64,000 bases of DNA, from contig NZ_CP121110.1 of NCBI RefSeq assembly GCF_029625315.1, positions 2,099,501 through 2,163,500 on the forward strand. The letters are read 5' to 3'. Positions within the stretch are counted from its first letter, which is position 1. The number at the start of each line of letters is the position of its first letter. Made by a program: the position numbers and the translations under genes. Source of the stretch: Flavobacterium ginsengisoli. Lineage in GTDB: Bacteria; Bacteroidota; Bacteroidia; Flavobacteriales; Flavobacteriaceae. Shown here piece after piece: positions 39,082 to 49,357 of this stretch. Under the pieces are notes generated by a model, which searched no databases, was not told the DNA's origin, and saw only the letters and a program-made list of their open reading frames with translations.

Positions 39082-39549
39082 ATGACAAATAACGATATAC
39101 TTAAAAAACTTCGCGTGGCTTTGATGCTCCGTGATGACCAAATAATTGAAATTTTAGAATTAGTAGATTTTAGAATTTCGAAGTCAGAATTGGGCGCTTT
39201 TTTTAGAGCAGAAGATCATCCAAACTACATGGAATGTGGCGATCAGGTTTTGAGAAACTTCTTAAACGGATTAGTAATTCATTTAAGAGGCACTAAAGAA
39301 AATCCTAAAAATCCGAATGATGTTTTAGCAAAGCATAAAGCTGAAATTCCAAAAAAGGAAACTTCTAAAGAAAGACCAGAATTTAAAGTCGCTCCAAAAG
39401 ATTCAGAAAAATACAGAGGCGATCAAAGTTCATCAAAATCAGGTTCATCAGCTGGAAAACCTAAAAAGAAATCATTCCCAAAAGGAAACGGAAAACCATC
39501 TGTTGTAGAAAAAGTGGTATTCAAAAACGGCAATAAGAAAAAATCTTAG
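39082..39549 (+). CDS. DUF1456 family protein (YehS-like)
   Basis: 155 residues. Two tandem DUF1456 repeats form the first 75 residues (NNDILKKLRVALMLRDDQII and KSELGAFFRAEDHPNYMECGDQVLRNFLNGL). The C-terminal half is a low-complexity Lys/Ser-rich tail likely to bind nucleic acid. YehS has no established function. A terminator follows at about 39.6 kb. Confidence 0.9.
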   Translation: MTNNDILKKLRVALMLRDDQIIEILELVDFRISKSELGAFFRAEDHPNYMECGDQVLRNFLNGLVIHLRGTKENPKNPNDVLAKHKAEIPKKETSKERPEFKVAPKDSEKYRGDQSSSKSGSSAGKPKKKSFPKGNGKPSVVEKVVFKNGNKKKS

Positions 39550-39610
39550 CGCTTTTGTAAACGCCAACAAATAAAATTAAAGATGTCTTTTTAATATATC
39601 TTTACAACAT

Positions 39611-39644
39611 AAAAATCCATTCTTTAAAGAATGGATTTTTTTAT
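39611..39644 (+). terminator. Terminator of the DUF1456 gene
   Basis: AAAATCCATTCTTT and AAAGAATGGATTTT form a 14-bp perfect palindrome followed by Ts. Confidence 0.88.
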
Positions 39645-39679
39645 ATTTTTAATGCAAATTAAACAAAGATCAATCTATC

Positions 39680-40090
39680 ATGAAATATCTACTTTTAAGC
39701 ATCACTTTCTTTTTATTTCTAAATGCAAAAGGTCAAACATCCATCAAAGACCAAATAATTGGAAACTGGAAAGTAAAAAATGTAATAGTAAAATCGAATA
39801 GTAAAGAAATGACAGAACTCTCTCAAACCTTTACAAATTCAATATTTTCATTCCAAAAAAATCAAAATTTTAATTTCATTCCAAAACAGAAAACGCAACT
39901 TACTCCAATGTTTGTGCAAATGTTGCAAAATCAAAAATGGGGTTTTGAAGAGAAAAAAAATTTAATTAGAATCGGCACAGCTAAAGATCATTATTCAATA
40001 ATGGGAATAACTCCAAAAATTGAAAAAAATAATGCGGTTTTTAAACTTGAAGAAGCAGAACTAAGTCTCGAAGTAGTAAAAACCGAATAA
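39680..40090 (+). CDS. Secreted lipocalin-like protein
   Basis: 136 residues with a signal peptide (1-18, ending NAKGQ). The start of the mature part, DQIIGNWKVKNVIVKSNSKEM, has the G-x-W motif of lipocalin-like domains, and alternating strands follow. It is similar in layout to the protein at 58.9 kb. Function is unknown. Confidence 0.65.
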   Translation: MKYLLLSITFFLFLNAKGQTSIKDQIIGNWKVKNVIVKSNSKEMTELSQTFTNSIFSFQKNQNFNFIPKQKTQLTPMFVQMLQNQKWGFEEKKNLIRIGTAKDHYSIMGITPKIEKNNAVFKLEEAELSLEVVKTE

Positions 40091-40095
40091 TCGAT

Positions 40096-40809
40096 TTATA
40101 TTTTATTTTGATCAATTTCATCGAAAAAAGCATCTTTATAAGTTGCCCCAATCGGCAACTCTTTTCCGTTTACGAAAACAGAAAAATTATCTGTCGACTC
40201 GATATGTTTTAAAGAAACAACATACGATTTATGTATTTGAATAAAATCCTTTTCTGGCAATGATTCAATAACATTTTTTAATGACGAATGTGTAATAATC
40301 TGCTGCTTTACTGTATGAATGCAAACATAATTCTGTAAACTTTCTACGTATAAAACATCATTCAAAAAAACTTTCTGAAATTTATTTTTTCCATCTGTTT
40401 TTATAAATAAAAAATCTGGCGCATTACTATTACTTGTACTAGAAAGTTCTATTTTGGATTCAGAATTTAGTTTAGAAACAGCTTGATAAAATCGTTCGAA
40501 TGCAATTGGTTTTAATAAATAATCAACTGCATTCAGCTCAAAACCTTCTAAAGCAAAATCGGGATAAGCTGTCGTAAAAATGACTTTAATATTTTTCGAA
40601 ATAATTCTAGAAAGCTGTAATCCTGTTAATTGAGGCATTTGAATATCTAGAAAAATCACATCTACAGATTGTGAGTTTAGAAATTCTAATGCTTTTAACG
40701 AATCATTAAAAACACCAACTTTCTCTAGAAAATTTACTTTTCCGATGTAATTTTCTAATATTCGAGTTGCAGGCGGTTCGTCGTCTACAATAATGCATTT
40801 AAAAGCCAT
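40096..40809 (-). CDS. LytTR-family response regulator
   Basis: 237 residues. The receiver domain has the acidic pocket VDDEPPA, the phospho-acceptor in IFLDIQMPQL (D55) and the lysine in LLKPIAFE. The C-terminal LytTR DNA-binding domain covers about residues 130-237 (VLYVESLQNYVCIHT, FIQIHKSYVVSLKHIES). It forms a two-component pair with the histidine kinase gene that ends three bases before its start. The target genes are unknown. Confidence 0.94.
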   Translation of the reverse strand: MAFKCIIVDDEPPATRILENYIGKVNFLEKVGVFNDSLKALEFLNSQSVDVIFLDIQMPQLTGLQLSRIISKNIKVIFTTAYPDFALEGFELNAVDYLLKPIAFERFYQAVSKLNSESKIELSSTSNSNAPDFLFIKTDGKNKFQKVFLNDVLYVESLQNYVCIHTVKQQIITHSSLKNVIESLPEKDFIQIHKSYVVSLKHIESTDNFSVFVNGKELPIGATYKDAFFDEIDQNKI

Positions 40810-40812
40810 AAA

Positions 40813-41853
40813 TTATTTCTTTAGCGGTATTTTTAAGTAAGTTTTAAAGGTATTATTTTCTTCTGTTTTTTCAAGAATAAATTGGTTCTTGTACATATAT
40901 TCTAATCTTTTGGTCAGATTTTCATAACCAATTCCAGTTGACGAATAATTCTCTCCATTCACATTATAATTGAAAGTTGAAATCTCTAAAAAATCCTCTT
41001 TTATTTTGATTAGAATAACAGCTTTTTCATTTTCATTATTCAGTTTTCCGTGTTTAAAAACATTCTCTACAAAATGAATTAAAGCTGACGAAAGAATTCT
41101 TTCATTTGAATATTCTCCTTCTAAAGAAAAATCTAAATATAACAGATCTTCAAATCGTTTTTTCTGCAAATGAATGTAGTTTTGAATAAACTGAATTTCT
41201 TTTGAAAGTATCGCTTCATCTTTATCTGTTTCTGTAATAACATATCGAAGTAAATCAGAAAGAACCAAAATATCATTGGCCATTTCATCTTCTTTCAAAA
41301 CCAATTGACTGTAAAAAGAATTCAGTGTATTGAATAAAAAATGCGGACTAACTTGCGCTTTTAGCATTTGAAATTCAGCCTTTTTGTTCTCCAAAAGCAA
41401 TTCCTGATTTTGATGTTGCGTAGTATGAAACTGCCAAAACAAAAAAGTTAATGCACTTAGAATGACCGCTGGCAATCCGAAGAAAAAATTGTCTTTTATG
41501 TAATAACCTATTTCTCTAGCTTCTTCATAGTAATTGTGTCTTCCGGTAATATTAAACATAACAACTTCTTGCAAAAAATAGCGAACAGCCGCAAAAAGCA
41601 ATAGCGAAACCGGAATTGTTAGGATGTAAAAAAGTAATTTCTTCTTGTTTAAAAACCATTCGCAGAAATAGTAAAAGTTGAGAATGTAAATACAAAATAT
41701 TGCTAACAAATGAGTTGGCGTAATTCCATAACATATTCCTTTGATTACAATTTCTACTTTTTTATCATTAAGTCCAATATCCCAGAAAATGTACGTTAGA
41801 AATAATAAAAAGAAAAAAACAATGTGATAGTAAAAAGGGATTCTTGATTTCAT
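40813..41853 (-). CDS. LytS/YehU-type sensor histidine kinase
   Basis: 346 residues. Four hydrophobic segments occupy residues 8-145, followed by the His_kinase domain with the phosphorylated histidine in QVSPHFLFNTLNSF (H171) and an ATPase part with HFVENVFKHGKLN and TGIGYENLTKRLEYMY. The short ATPase domain is normal for this family. No separate sensor domain is present, so the signal is probably sensed in or at the membrane. It is cotranscribed with the LytTR regulator. Confidence 0.94.
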   Translation of the reverse strand: MKSRIPFYYHIVFFFLLFLTYIFWDIGLNDKKVEIVIKGICYGITPTHLLAIFCIYILNFYYFCEWFLNKKKLLFYILTIPVSLLLFAAVRYFLQEVVMFNITGRHNYYEEAREIGYYIKDNFFFGLPAVILSALTFLFWQFHTTQHQNQELLLENKKAEFQMLKAQVSPHFLFNTLNSFYSQLVLKEDEMANDILVLSDLLRYVITETDKDEAILSKEIQFIQNYIHLQKKRFEDLLYLDFSLEGEYSNERILSSALIHFVENVFKHGKLNNENEKAVILIKIKEDFLEISTFNYNVNGENYSSTGIGYENLTKRLEYMYKNQFILEKTEENNTFKTYLKIPLKK

Positions 41854-42074
41854 AGTTTTTTGATAATTAGCTCAAAAATACAATTAAGCCTTAAATAGAA
41901 AATTAGATTTATTTAAAACATGCGTTTTTAGGGATGAACTATCAAAAACGTTACACGAAATTATTACTCTGCAAATTCCATGTGTTTATAAAATGAAATC
42001 CTATGTTCATCAAAAACAAAAAATAGAGATCAAAAGACAGAATACATTTGTCATGAATTTAAAAACAAAACGTC

Positions 42075-42872
42075 ATGTACAAAATCATTTTATTACTAAC
42101 AATTATTACATTAAACTTAACTTCTGCTCAAACTAAGAAAAAACAGATATTATTGGTTGGAACATTTCATTACGCCAATCCAGGTCTGGATGTTACTCAA
42201 GTAAATAGTTTTGATATCTTATCTGAGAAGAGCCAAAAAGAACTCGAAATAATGAGTGACAAAATCAAAAAATTTGGCCCAGATAAAATATTTGTAGAAT
42301 GGGAATTTAATGAACAAGCCGATTTAGATAAGTTTTACAATAAAAACACCGACAGTCTTTTTAAAACTAATAAAGACGAAATAGTACAACTGGCACTACG
42401 CACAGCTAAAAAACTGAATCATAAAAAATTATACGGAATGAATCTCTACACTTCTTTTCCATATGACAGTTTACTGATGTCAATGGAAAAAGCAAACCAG
42501 CAGGATTTATTGAAAAGAAATAACGAGTGGAAAAAAAGGAATGAAAAAGATCATAATGAAAGAATAACAAAAAGCTCGTTACAAGAACTCATGCTACATT
42601 ATAATAAAAAAGAAACCGAAAATAAAAATATACAATGGTATTTGGAAGTAGCTAACAGAGCTGGAAATCCAGATGATTTTACAGGAGCGTCTTTAGTTTC
42701 AAATTGGTACAAAAGAAACTTATATATGTATTCTTTAATTCAGAAATTAACTGAAACTACAGATACTAAAATAATGATTTTAGTAGGCGCTGGTCATGCT
42801 GCTCTGATTAGAGAATTTATAACACATGATCCAGAATTTGAAATTGTGGAACTATCTACAGTTTTGAAATAA
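42075..42872 (+). CDS. Secreted DUF5694 protein (TraB/erythromycin-esterase-like fold)
   Basis: 265 residues with a signal peptide (1-19, ending LTSAQ). QILLVGTFHYANPGLDV and the later KIFVEWEF and ILVGAGHAALIREFI match the DUF5694 family. Its GTFH and GxGH pattern recalls TraB/PrgY metal-dependent proteins. Function is not known. It stands alone upstream of the nested repeat at 42.9 kb. Confidence 0.8.
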   Translation: MYKIILLLTIITLNLTSAQTKKKQILLVGTFHYANPGLDVTQVNSFDILSEKSQKELEIMSDKIKKFGPDKIFVEWEFNEQADLDKFYNKNTDSLFKTNKDEIVQLALRTAKKLNHKKLYGMNLYTSFPYDSLLMSMEKANQQDLLKRNNEWKKRNEKDHNERITKSSLQELMLHYNKKETENKNIQWYLEVANRAGNPDDFTGASLVSNWYKRNLYMYSLIQKLTETTDTKIMILVGAGHAALIREFITHDPEFEIVELSTVLK

Positions 42873-42883
42873 ACTTAATGATT

Positions 42884-43072
42884 TAACCGCAAAGAGCACA
42901 AAGAATTACGCAAAGTTCGCAAAGTTTTTTAGCCACGAATTCACGAATTTTATTTTTTACAATCTTTGAAAATAATTCGTGAATTCGTGGCTATTTTCAA
43001 CATACAGCTTTGCGAACTTTGCGTTTGTACTCACAATCCTTGACAAAAAACTTAGCGCCCTTTGCGGTTAAA
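42884..43072. repeat. Nested palindromic repeats (AACCGCAAAG outside, GCCACGAATTC inside)
   Basis: The outer arms begin TTAACCGCAAAGAGCACAAAG and end CCCTTTGCGGTTAA. Sitting in the loop is a second palindrome, AGCCACGAATTCACGAATTT (42931-42950) facing AATTCGTGAATTCGTGGCT (42974-42992). The outer family equals that at 10.45 kb, and the inner family recurs at 50.97-51.09 kb inside a different outer repeat. Confidence 0.8.
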
Positions 43073-43082
43073 TAGACTTCAA

Positions 43083-43115
43083 AAAAAAATCCCTCCAAAA
43101 TGGAGGGATTTTCTA
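43083..43115 (-). terminator. Terminator of sucC (minus strand)
   Basis: AATCCCTCCA and TGGAGGGATT form a 10-bp stem with a short loop. On the minus strand it is followed by nine Ts. Confidence 0.85.
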
Positions 43116-43137
43116 TATAAATTGATTTCTTATTTAA

Positions 43138-44332
43138 TTAAGAAAGAGCAGCTTTAACTTGGTCAGCAGCTTCTTGGAATTGAACTGCAGATAAGATTGG
43201 CATACCAGAGTTATCAATTAATTCTTTTGCAATTTCAGCATTTGTTCCTTGCAAACGAACGATAATTGGCACATTGATAGCGTCTCCCATGTTTTTGTAA
43301 GCATCAACAACACCTTGAGCAACACGGTCACAACGAACGATTCCTCCGAAGATGTTAATTAAGATAGCTTTTACGTTTGGATCTTTCAAGATAATTCTGA
43401 AAGCAGTTTCAACACGTTTAGCATCAGCAGTTCCACCAACGTCAAGGAAATTAGCAGGCTCAAAACCAGCGTATTTAATTAAATCCATAGTTGCCATTGC
43501 AAGACCAGCTCCGTTTACCATACATCCTACAGTACCGTCAAGGTCAACATAGTTAAGACCAACTTCTTTAGCTTCAACTTCGATTGGATTCTCCTCACGG
43601 ATATCTCTCATTTCAGCATATTTAGGTTGTCTGTATAAAGCGTTATCGTCGATGTTAACTTTAGCATCAACAGCTAAGATTTTGTTGTCAGAAGTTTTTA
43701 ATACAGGGTTGATTTCAAACATAGAAGCATCAGAACCAATGTAAGCATTGTAAAGTGCATCGATGAATTTAACCATTTCTTTGAAAGCATTTCCAGAAAG
43801 TCCTAAGTTAAAAGCAATTCTTCTAGCTTGGAAACCTTGCAATCCAACAGATGGATCAATTTCTTCAGTAAAGATTAAGTGTGGAGTGTGCTCAGCAACT
43901 TCTTCGATATCCATTCCACCTTCAGTAGAATACATAATCATGTTGCGTCCTGTACCTCTATTCAATAAAACAGAAACATAAAATTCAGAAGTTTCGCTTT
44001 CTCCAGGATAGTACACATCTTCAGCTACTAATACTTTGTTAACTTTTTTCCCTTCAGGCGGAGTCTGAGGAGTAATTAACTGCATTCCGATGATTTGTTC
44101 TGCTAACTCTTCAACTTGTTGTAAGTTTTTTGCCAGCTTAACTCCACCACCTTTTCCACGACCACCTGCGTGAATTTGTGCTTTAATTACATGCCATCCT
44201 GTCCCAGTTTCGGCAGTTAATTGTTTTGCAGCTGACCACAGCTTCAACTGCATTATTAGCCACGATTCCGCGTTGTACGCGTACTCCGTAACTCGCTAAA
44301 ATTTCTTTTCCTTGATATTCGTGTATGTTCAT
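43138..44332 (-). CDS. sucC: Succinate-CoA ligase (ADP-forming) subunit beta, frameshifted
   Basis: Restored length is 397 residues. SucC is the ATP-grasp subunit of succinyl-CoA synthetase, making ATP or GTP from succinyl-CoA in the TCA cycle. Conserved parts are [51 protein letters not shown] and [13 protein letters not shown]. An extra base at 44235 (minus strand GTCAGC in place of GCAGC) breaks the frame after NNAVEAV. Removing it gives [15 protein letters not shown]. The gene has a good -7 box and a strong terminator and is transcribed alone. sucD is not adjacent. Confidence 0.96.
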
Positions 44333-44380
44333 AATATAGAATTTGTCTGGTTCTGAATTTATTTCAGAATAAAAGTGCGA

Positions 44381-44388
44381 CAAAAGTA
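44381..44388 (-). promoter_or_regulatory. -7 box of the sucC promoter
   Basis: Minus-strand TACTTTTG, 48 bases before the sucC ATG, with a TTG near the -33 position. This lies in the 414-base gap between sucC and gltB. The rest of that gap (about 44400-44700) is AT-rich and shows nothing else recognisable. Confidence 0.6.
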
Positions 44389-44721
44389 ACAAAATACAAC
44401 TGAAAAGTAAAATCTTTTTTAAATTAATAACGGCTCCTTAAATGATTCTTCAGCTATTTAAATCGAAAGAAAAAAATCATTAAACAATTGTATCTAAAAA
44501 GTTAACACAAAATCGCTAAAACGTTTGAGATTTAACAAAAACTTCACTGATATCAATACCTAAGCGACGATTTTTCTTAATATATTTTAATCGCAATTAT
44601 GATTTTGATAATTCGCAATGCTTTATCTGATAATTTTATCATTTAAGAACCCTTTTTCTAATATTCCTATAAAAATGAAAGCGAATTCATAATTTCAATA
44701 CATTATATTTAACGAAATCTT

Positions 44722-44729
44722 TATTTTTG
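44722..44729 (+). promoter_or_regulatory. -7 box of the gltB promoter
   Basis: TATTTTTG, matching TAnnTTTG, 17 bases before the gltB ATG. Confidence 0.55.
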
Positions 44730-44746
44730 TAAAAAAAATATCAAGA

Positions 44747-47700
44747 ATGAGAGTTAAAGAACAAGGGCTTTATCTGCCTGAATTTGAACACGACAATTGT
44801 GGTGCAGGATTTATTTGTAATTTGAATGGTATTAAGTCAAATGATATTATTCACAAAGCATTAGACATCTTAATTAAATTAGAACATCGTGGTGCCGTAA
44901 GTTCTGATGGAAGAACTGGAGACGGAGCCGGAATTTTATTCGACATTCCTCATGATTTTTTTAAGAAAGTTTGTGACTTTGAAATCCCAGAAGCGCGTGA
45001 GTATGCAGTAGGAATGGTTTTTTTACCAAAAAGCAAAAACCAGGTTTCTTTTTGTATTAATGCATTTGAAGCTACTATCAAAGATCAAAACTTAAAAGTT
45101 TTAGGTTGGAGAGATGTACCAGTTGACGTTGAAAATCTAGGTGAAATTGCCGCAGAAAAAGAACCAACAATTAAACAAGTTTTCGTTTCTAAAAACGGAC
45201 AAGATTTAACTGAACAAGAATTTAATGCAAAACTTTTTGCGACTAGAAAAATTGCTGAACATGCCGTAAGAGGATCTAAAACCTCTGAAAGCCACATGTT
45301 TTATTTTACTAGTTTATCGACAACTACTATAATATATAAAGGTCTATTGATGCCGGAAGACATCAGCCGTTATTATATAGATTTGAAAGATCCAGACTTG
45401 GTGACTCGTCTTGCACTTGTACACCAACGTTTCTCTACAAATACATTCCCATCTTGGGACTTAGCTCAACCGTTTAGATACATGTGTCATAATGGTGAGA
45501 TCAACACACTTCGTGGAAACGTAAGCCGTATGCGTGCTCGTGAAGAGCTTATGCAGAGCAAAGTTTTTGGCGAAGACATTAAAAAATTATTCCCAATTAT
45601 CTTAGAAGGAAAATCAGATTCTGCTTCTATGGATATGGTGGTTGAACTTTTATTAATGACTGGCCGTTCGCTTCCAGAGGCAATGATGATGGTTGTTCCT
45701 GAAGCTTGGGAAAAACACCAAACCATGTCTCCAGAAAAAAGAGCTTTCTATGAATACAATGCTTGTATTATGGAGCCTTGGGATGGTCCTGCTTCTATTC
45801 CGTTTACAGATGGAAACGTAATTGGAGCTTTACTAGACAGAAACGGATTGCGTCCTTCTCGTTATACATTAACGAAAAGCGGTTTCGTAATTATGTCATC
45901 TGAAATTGGTGTATTAGATATCGATCCAGAAGATGTAATTCAGCACGGTCGTTTAGAGCCAGGAAAAATGTTCTTGGTTGATATGAATGAAGGTCGTATC
46001 ATCGAAGACGAAGAAGTTAAAAAAGCGATAGTTACAAAACGTCCGTACAAACAATGGGTTGACGAAAACTTATTGCCATTAGCTAGCGTTCCTTACACAA
46101 ACAACCCTACTCCTGTTGAAAAATTAGATTTCTTAACAAGACAGCGTTTGTTTGGTTATACCATTGAAGATTTAAAAACAATCATCAACCCAATGGGTAG
46201 CGACGGAGCTGAAGCAATTAGTTCTATGGGTAATGATACACCTTTGGCAGTTCTTTCTGATCAGCCTCAGTTGTTGTACAATTACTTCAAACAATTATTT
46301 GCTCAGGTTACTAACCCACCGTTGGATGGTATTCGTGAAGAAATTATTACTGATATCAGTTTAGCGATTGGTGGAGATTTCAATATTTTCGAAATTGAAT
46401 CTAAACAATGTAAAAAATTAAAAATCCAAAATCCAGTTGTTTCTAACGAAGATTTGGATAAAATCAGAAATATAGATCACCCAGATTTCAAATCGGCTAC
46501 TATTTCTACTTTATATAAAATCGAAAAAGGAGTTAACGGTTTAGAAAGAGCTCTTGAAAAATGTGTTCAGGCTACTTTTAAAGCAGTTGAAGAAGGATGT
46601 AACATCATCATTTTATCTGACAGAGGTGTAAGCGAAGAATTAGCTCCAATCCCTATGTTATTGGCTTGTTCTTACATTCACCACTCTTTGAACATTTTAC
46701 AGGTTCGTTCTAAATTCGGAATCATCATCGAATCTGCTGAACCGAGAGAACCTCATCATTTTGCTTTATTGTTCGGATACGGTGCAAGTGCAATCAATCC
46801 TTACATGGTAAATGAAATCATTCACGATCAAGTTGAAAAAGGTTTCATCACCAAAGTAAAAGCTGATTATGCAGTTGTAAATTACAACAAAGCGATTGCA
46901 AAAGGAATCGTGAAAATCATGAACAAAATTGGTATCTCTACTTTACATTCGTACAGAGTCATGCTCAGATTTTCGAGATTTTAGGTTTAAACAAAACATT
47001 TACTTCTAAATATTTCCCTTACACGCCATCAAGAATTGAAGGAATTGGTTTAATGGAAGTTGAAAAAGAAGTTAAAAAACGTTTCCAAAAAGCTTTCCCA
47101 AATTCAAAAATTGCAAACTTGCTTTCTCTTGAAATTGGAGGTATTTACAGATGGAGACGTGGCGGTGAAAAACACATGTTTAACCCAACCACTATTTCTA
47201 AATTACAACAGGCAGTTCGTTTAAACAGCCCAGAAAGTTATAAAGAATACTCAAATGCCGTTAATGAGCAAAGCTCAAACTTAATGACGATTAGAGGTTT
47301 ATTTGAATTCAACAACTTAGATCCAATTTCTATTGACGAAGTAGAACCTTGGACAGAAATTGTAAAGAAATTCAAAACTGGAGCAATGTCTTACGGTTCT
47401 ATTAGCCAAGAAGCTCATGAGAACTTAGCAATTGCAATGAACAGAATTGGAGGAAAAAGTAACTCTGGAGAAGGTGGAGAAGATCCAAGACGTTTCCAGA
47501 AAGAAATTAACGGAGATTCTAGAAACTCTGCAATTAAGCAAGTTGCATCAGGACGTTTTGGTGTTTCAATTAACTATTTGACAAACGCTAAAGAAATCCA
47601 GATTAAAATGGCTCAGGGAGCAAAACCTGGTGAAGGTGGACAGTTACCTGGAGAAAAAGTAGTGCCTTGGATTGCTGAAACGAGAAACTCTACACCTTAT

Positions 47701-49263
47701 GTAGGTTTGATTTCGCCTCCTCCTCACCACGATATTTACTCTATTGAGGATTTATCTCAGTTGATTTACGATTTGAAAAACGCGAACCGTGAAGCTCGTA
47801 TTAACGTGAAATTGGTTTCTGAAGTTGGAGTTGGAACTATCGCTGCCGGTGTTGCCAAAGCAAAAGCTGACGTAATCTTGATTTCAGGTTACGACGGAGG
47901 AACGGGAGCTGCACCATTAACATCTTTACAGCACACAGGTATTCCATGGGAACTTGGTTTAGCTGAAGCTCAGCAAACACTTATCTTGAACGACTTAAGA
48001 AGCCGTGTAGTTTTAGAGTGTGACGGACAATTGAAAACAGGTCGTGACGTGGCGATTGTCGCTTTATTAGGAGCTGAAGAATTCGGTTTTGCAACGGCTC
48101 CGCTTGTAGCTTCTGGATGTATCATGATGAGAGCTTGTCACTTAAATACTTGTCCAGTTGGTATTGCAACTCAGGATCCTGAATTGAGAAAGAATTTCAA
48201 AGGAACTCCAGAGCACGTAATCAACTTCATGTATTTTATCGCTGAAGAGTTAAGAGAAATCATGGCGCAGTTAGGTTTCAGAACTTTAAAAGAAATGGTA
48301 GGTCAGTCACAAAAATTAAATGTGAACAAAGCTATCAAACATTATAAAGCAAATGGTTTAGACTTGTCTACAATTCTATACAAACCGGAAAAAGCGAAAA
48401 CAGAGCCAAATCATAATACAACTACTCAAGATCACCAACTTGAAAACGTATTGGATTTTGATATCATCAAAGAAGCGATTCCGTCTATCTATAGAAAAGA
48501 GAAAACAAGAGTAACTTTTAAAATTAAAAATACAGACCGTTCTGTAGGTGCAATTTTGAGTAACGAAATCTCAAAAATCTACGGCGCACAAGGATTACCT
48601 GATGACACTATTTTAGTTGATTTTGAAGGTTCTGCTGGACAAAGTTTTGGTGCATTCGCAACAAACGGATTGTCATTTAAAATTCACGGAAACTGTAATG
48701 ATTATTTAGGAAAAGGTCTTTCTGGAGGAAAATTAATTGTAAAAGTACCTCCTACTGCAACTTTCAACCCTGAAGACAATATCATTATTGGAAACGTTGC
48801 CCTTTACGGAGCTATTACCGGAGAGGCTTATATTAATGGAATGGCCGGAGAGCGTTTCTGTGTAAGAAATTCTGGAGCAACAGCAGTTGTTGAAGGAATT
48901 GGAGATCACGGATGCGAGTACATGACCGGTGGTACAGTAGTAGTTTTAGGAAAAACAGGAAGAAACTTCGCTGCAGGTATGAGCGGTGGTGTAGCTTATG
49001 TTTACGATCCAAATAAGAAATTCGATTCTACAGTTTGTAACATGGAAATGGTTGCATTCGATCCAATGGAAGAAGAAGATTTTACGAAACTAAGAAAACT
49101 GATCAAAAATCATTCATTGTACACCAGCAGTCCATTAGCAAAAAGAATTTTAGCAGACTGGGAAAACCAACAACAGCACTTCGTAAAAGTAATGCCAACT
49201 GATTACAAAAAAGCATTACAAAGAATTGCAGAAGAGAAAAAAATAGAAGAATTAATAGCTTAA
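44747..49263 (+). CDS. gltB: Glutamate synthase large subunit, frameshifted
   Basis: Restored length is about 1504 residues. Domains in order are the class II amidotransferase (catalytic Cys18 in DNCGAGF after a 17-residue propeptide), the central domain, the FMN-binding synthase domain with the 3Fe-4S cysteines in [15 protein letters not shown], and the C-terminal GXGXG helix domain ([15 protein letters not shown]). The frame breaks at 46958-46965, where GTCATGC stands for GCAGC (two inserted Ts, 46959 and 46962). Removal gives [12 protein letters not shown]. It makes glutamate from glutamine and 2-oxoglutarate with GltD, encoded 95 bases downstream. Confidence 0.97.
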
Positions 49264-49357
49264 TTAAAAGGTTCTGAGATACAAAGGTGCAGAGGTGCTA
49301 AGTTTTTTAACTCACCTCACACATTTTACAACTCACAACTAAATTTATTTAAATGTC
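49264..49357. repeat. gltB-gltD spacer with an AGGTGCTAAG-type repeat
   Basis: GGTTCTGAGATACAAAGGTGCAGAGGTGCTAAG is a relative of the repeat at 50.82 kb and is followed by ACTCACC / ACAACTCACAAC. It separates two cotranscribed genes, so it is not expected to stop transcription completely. Confidence 0.5.
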
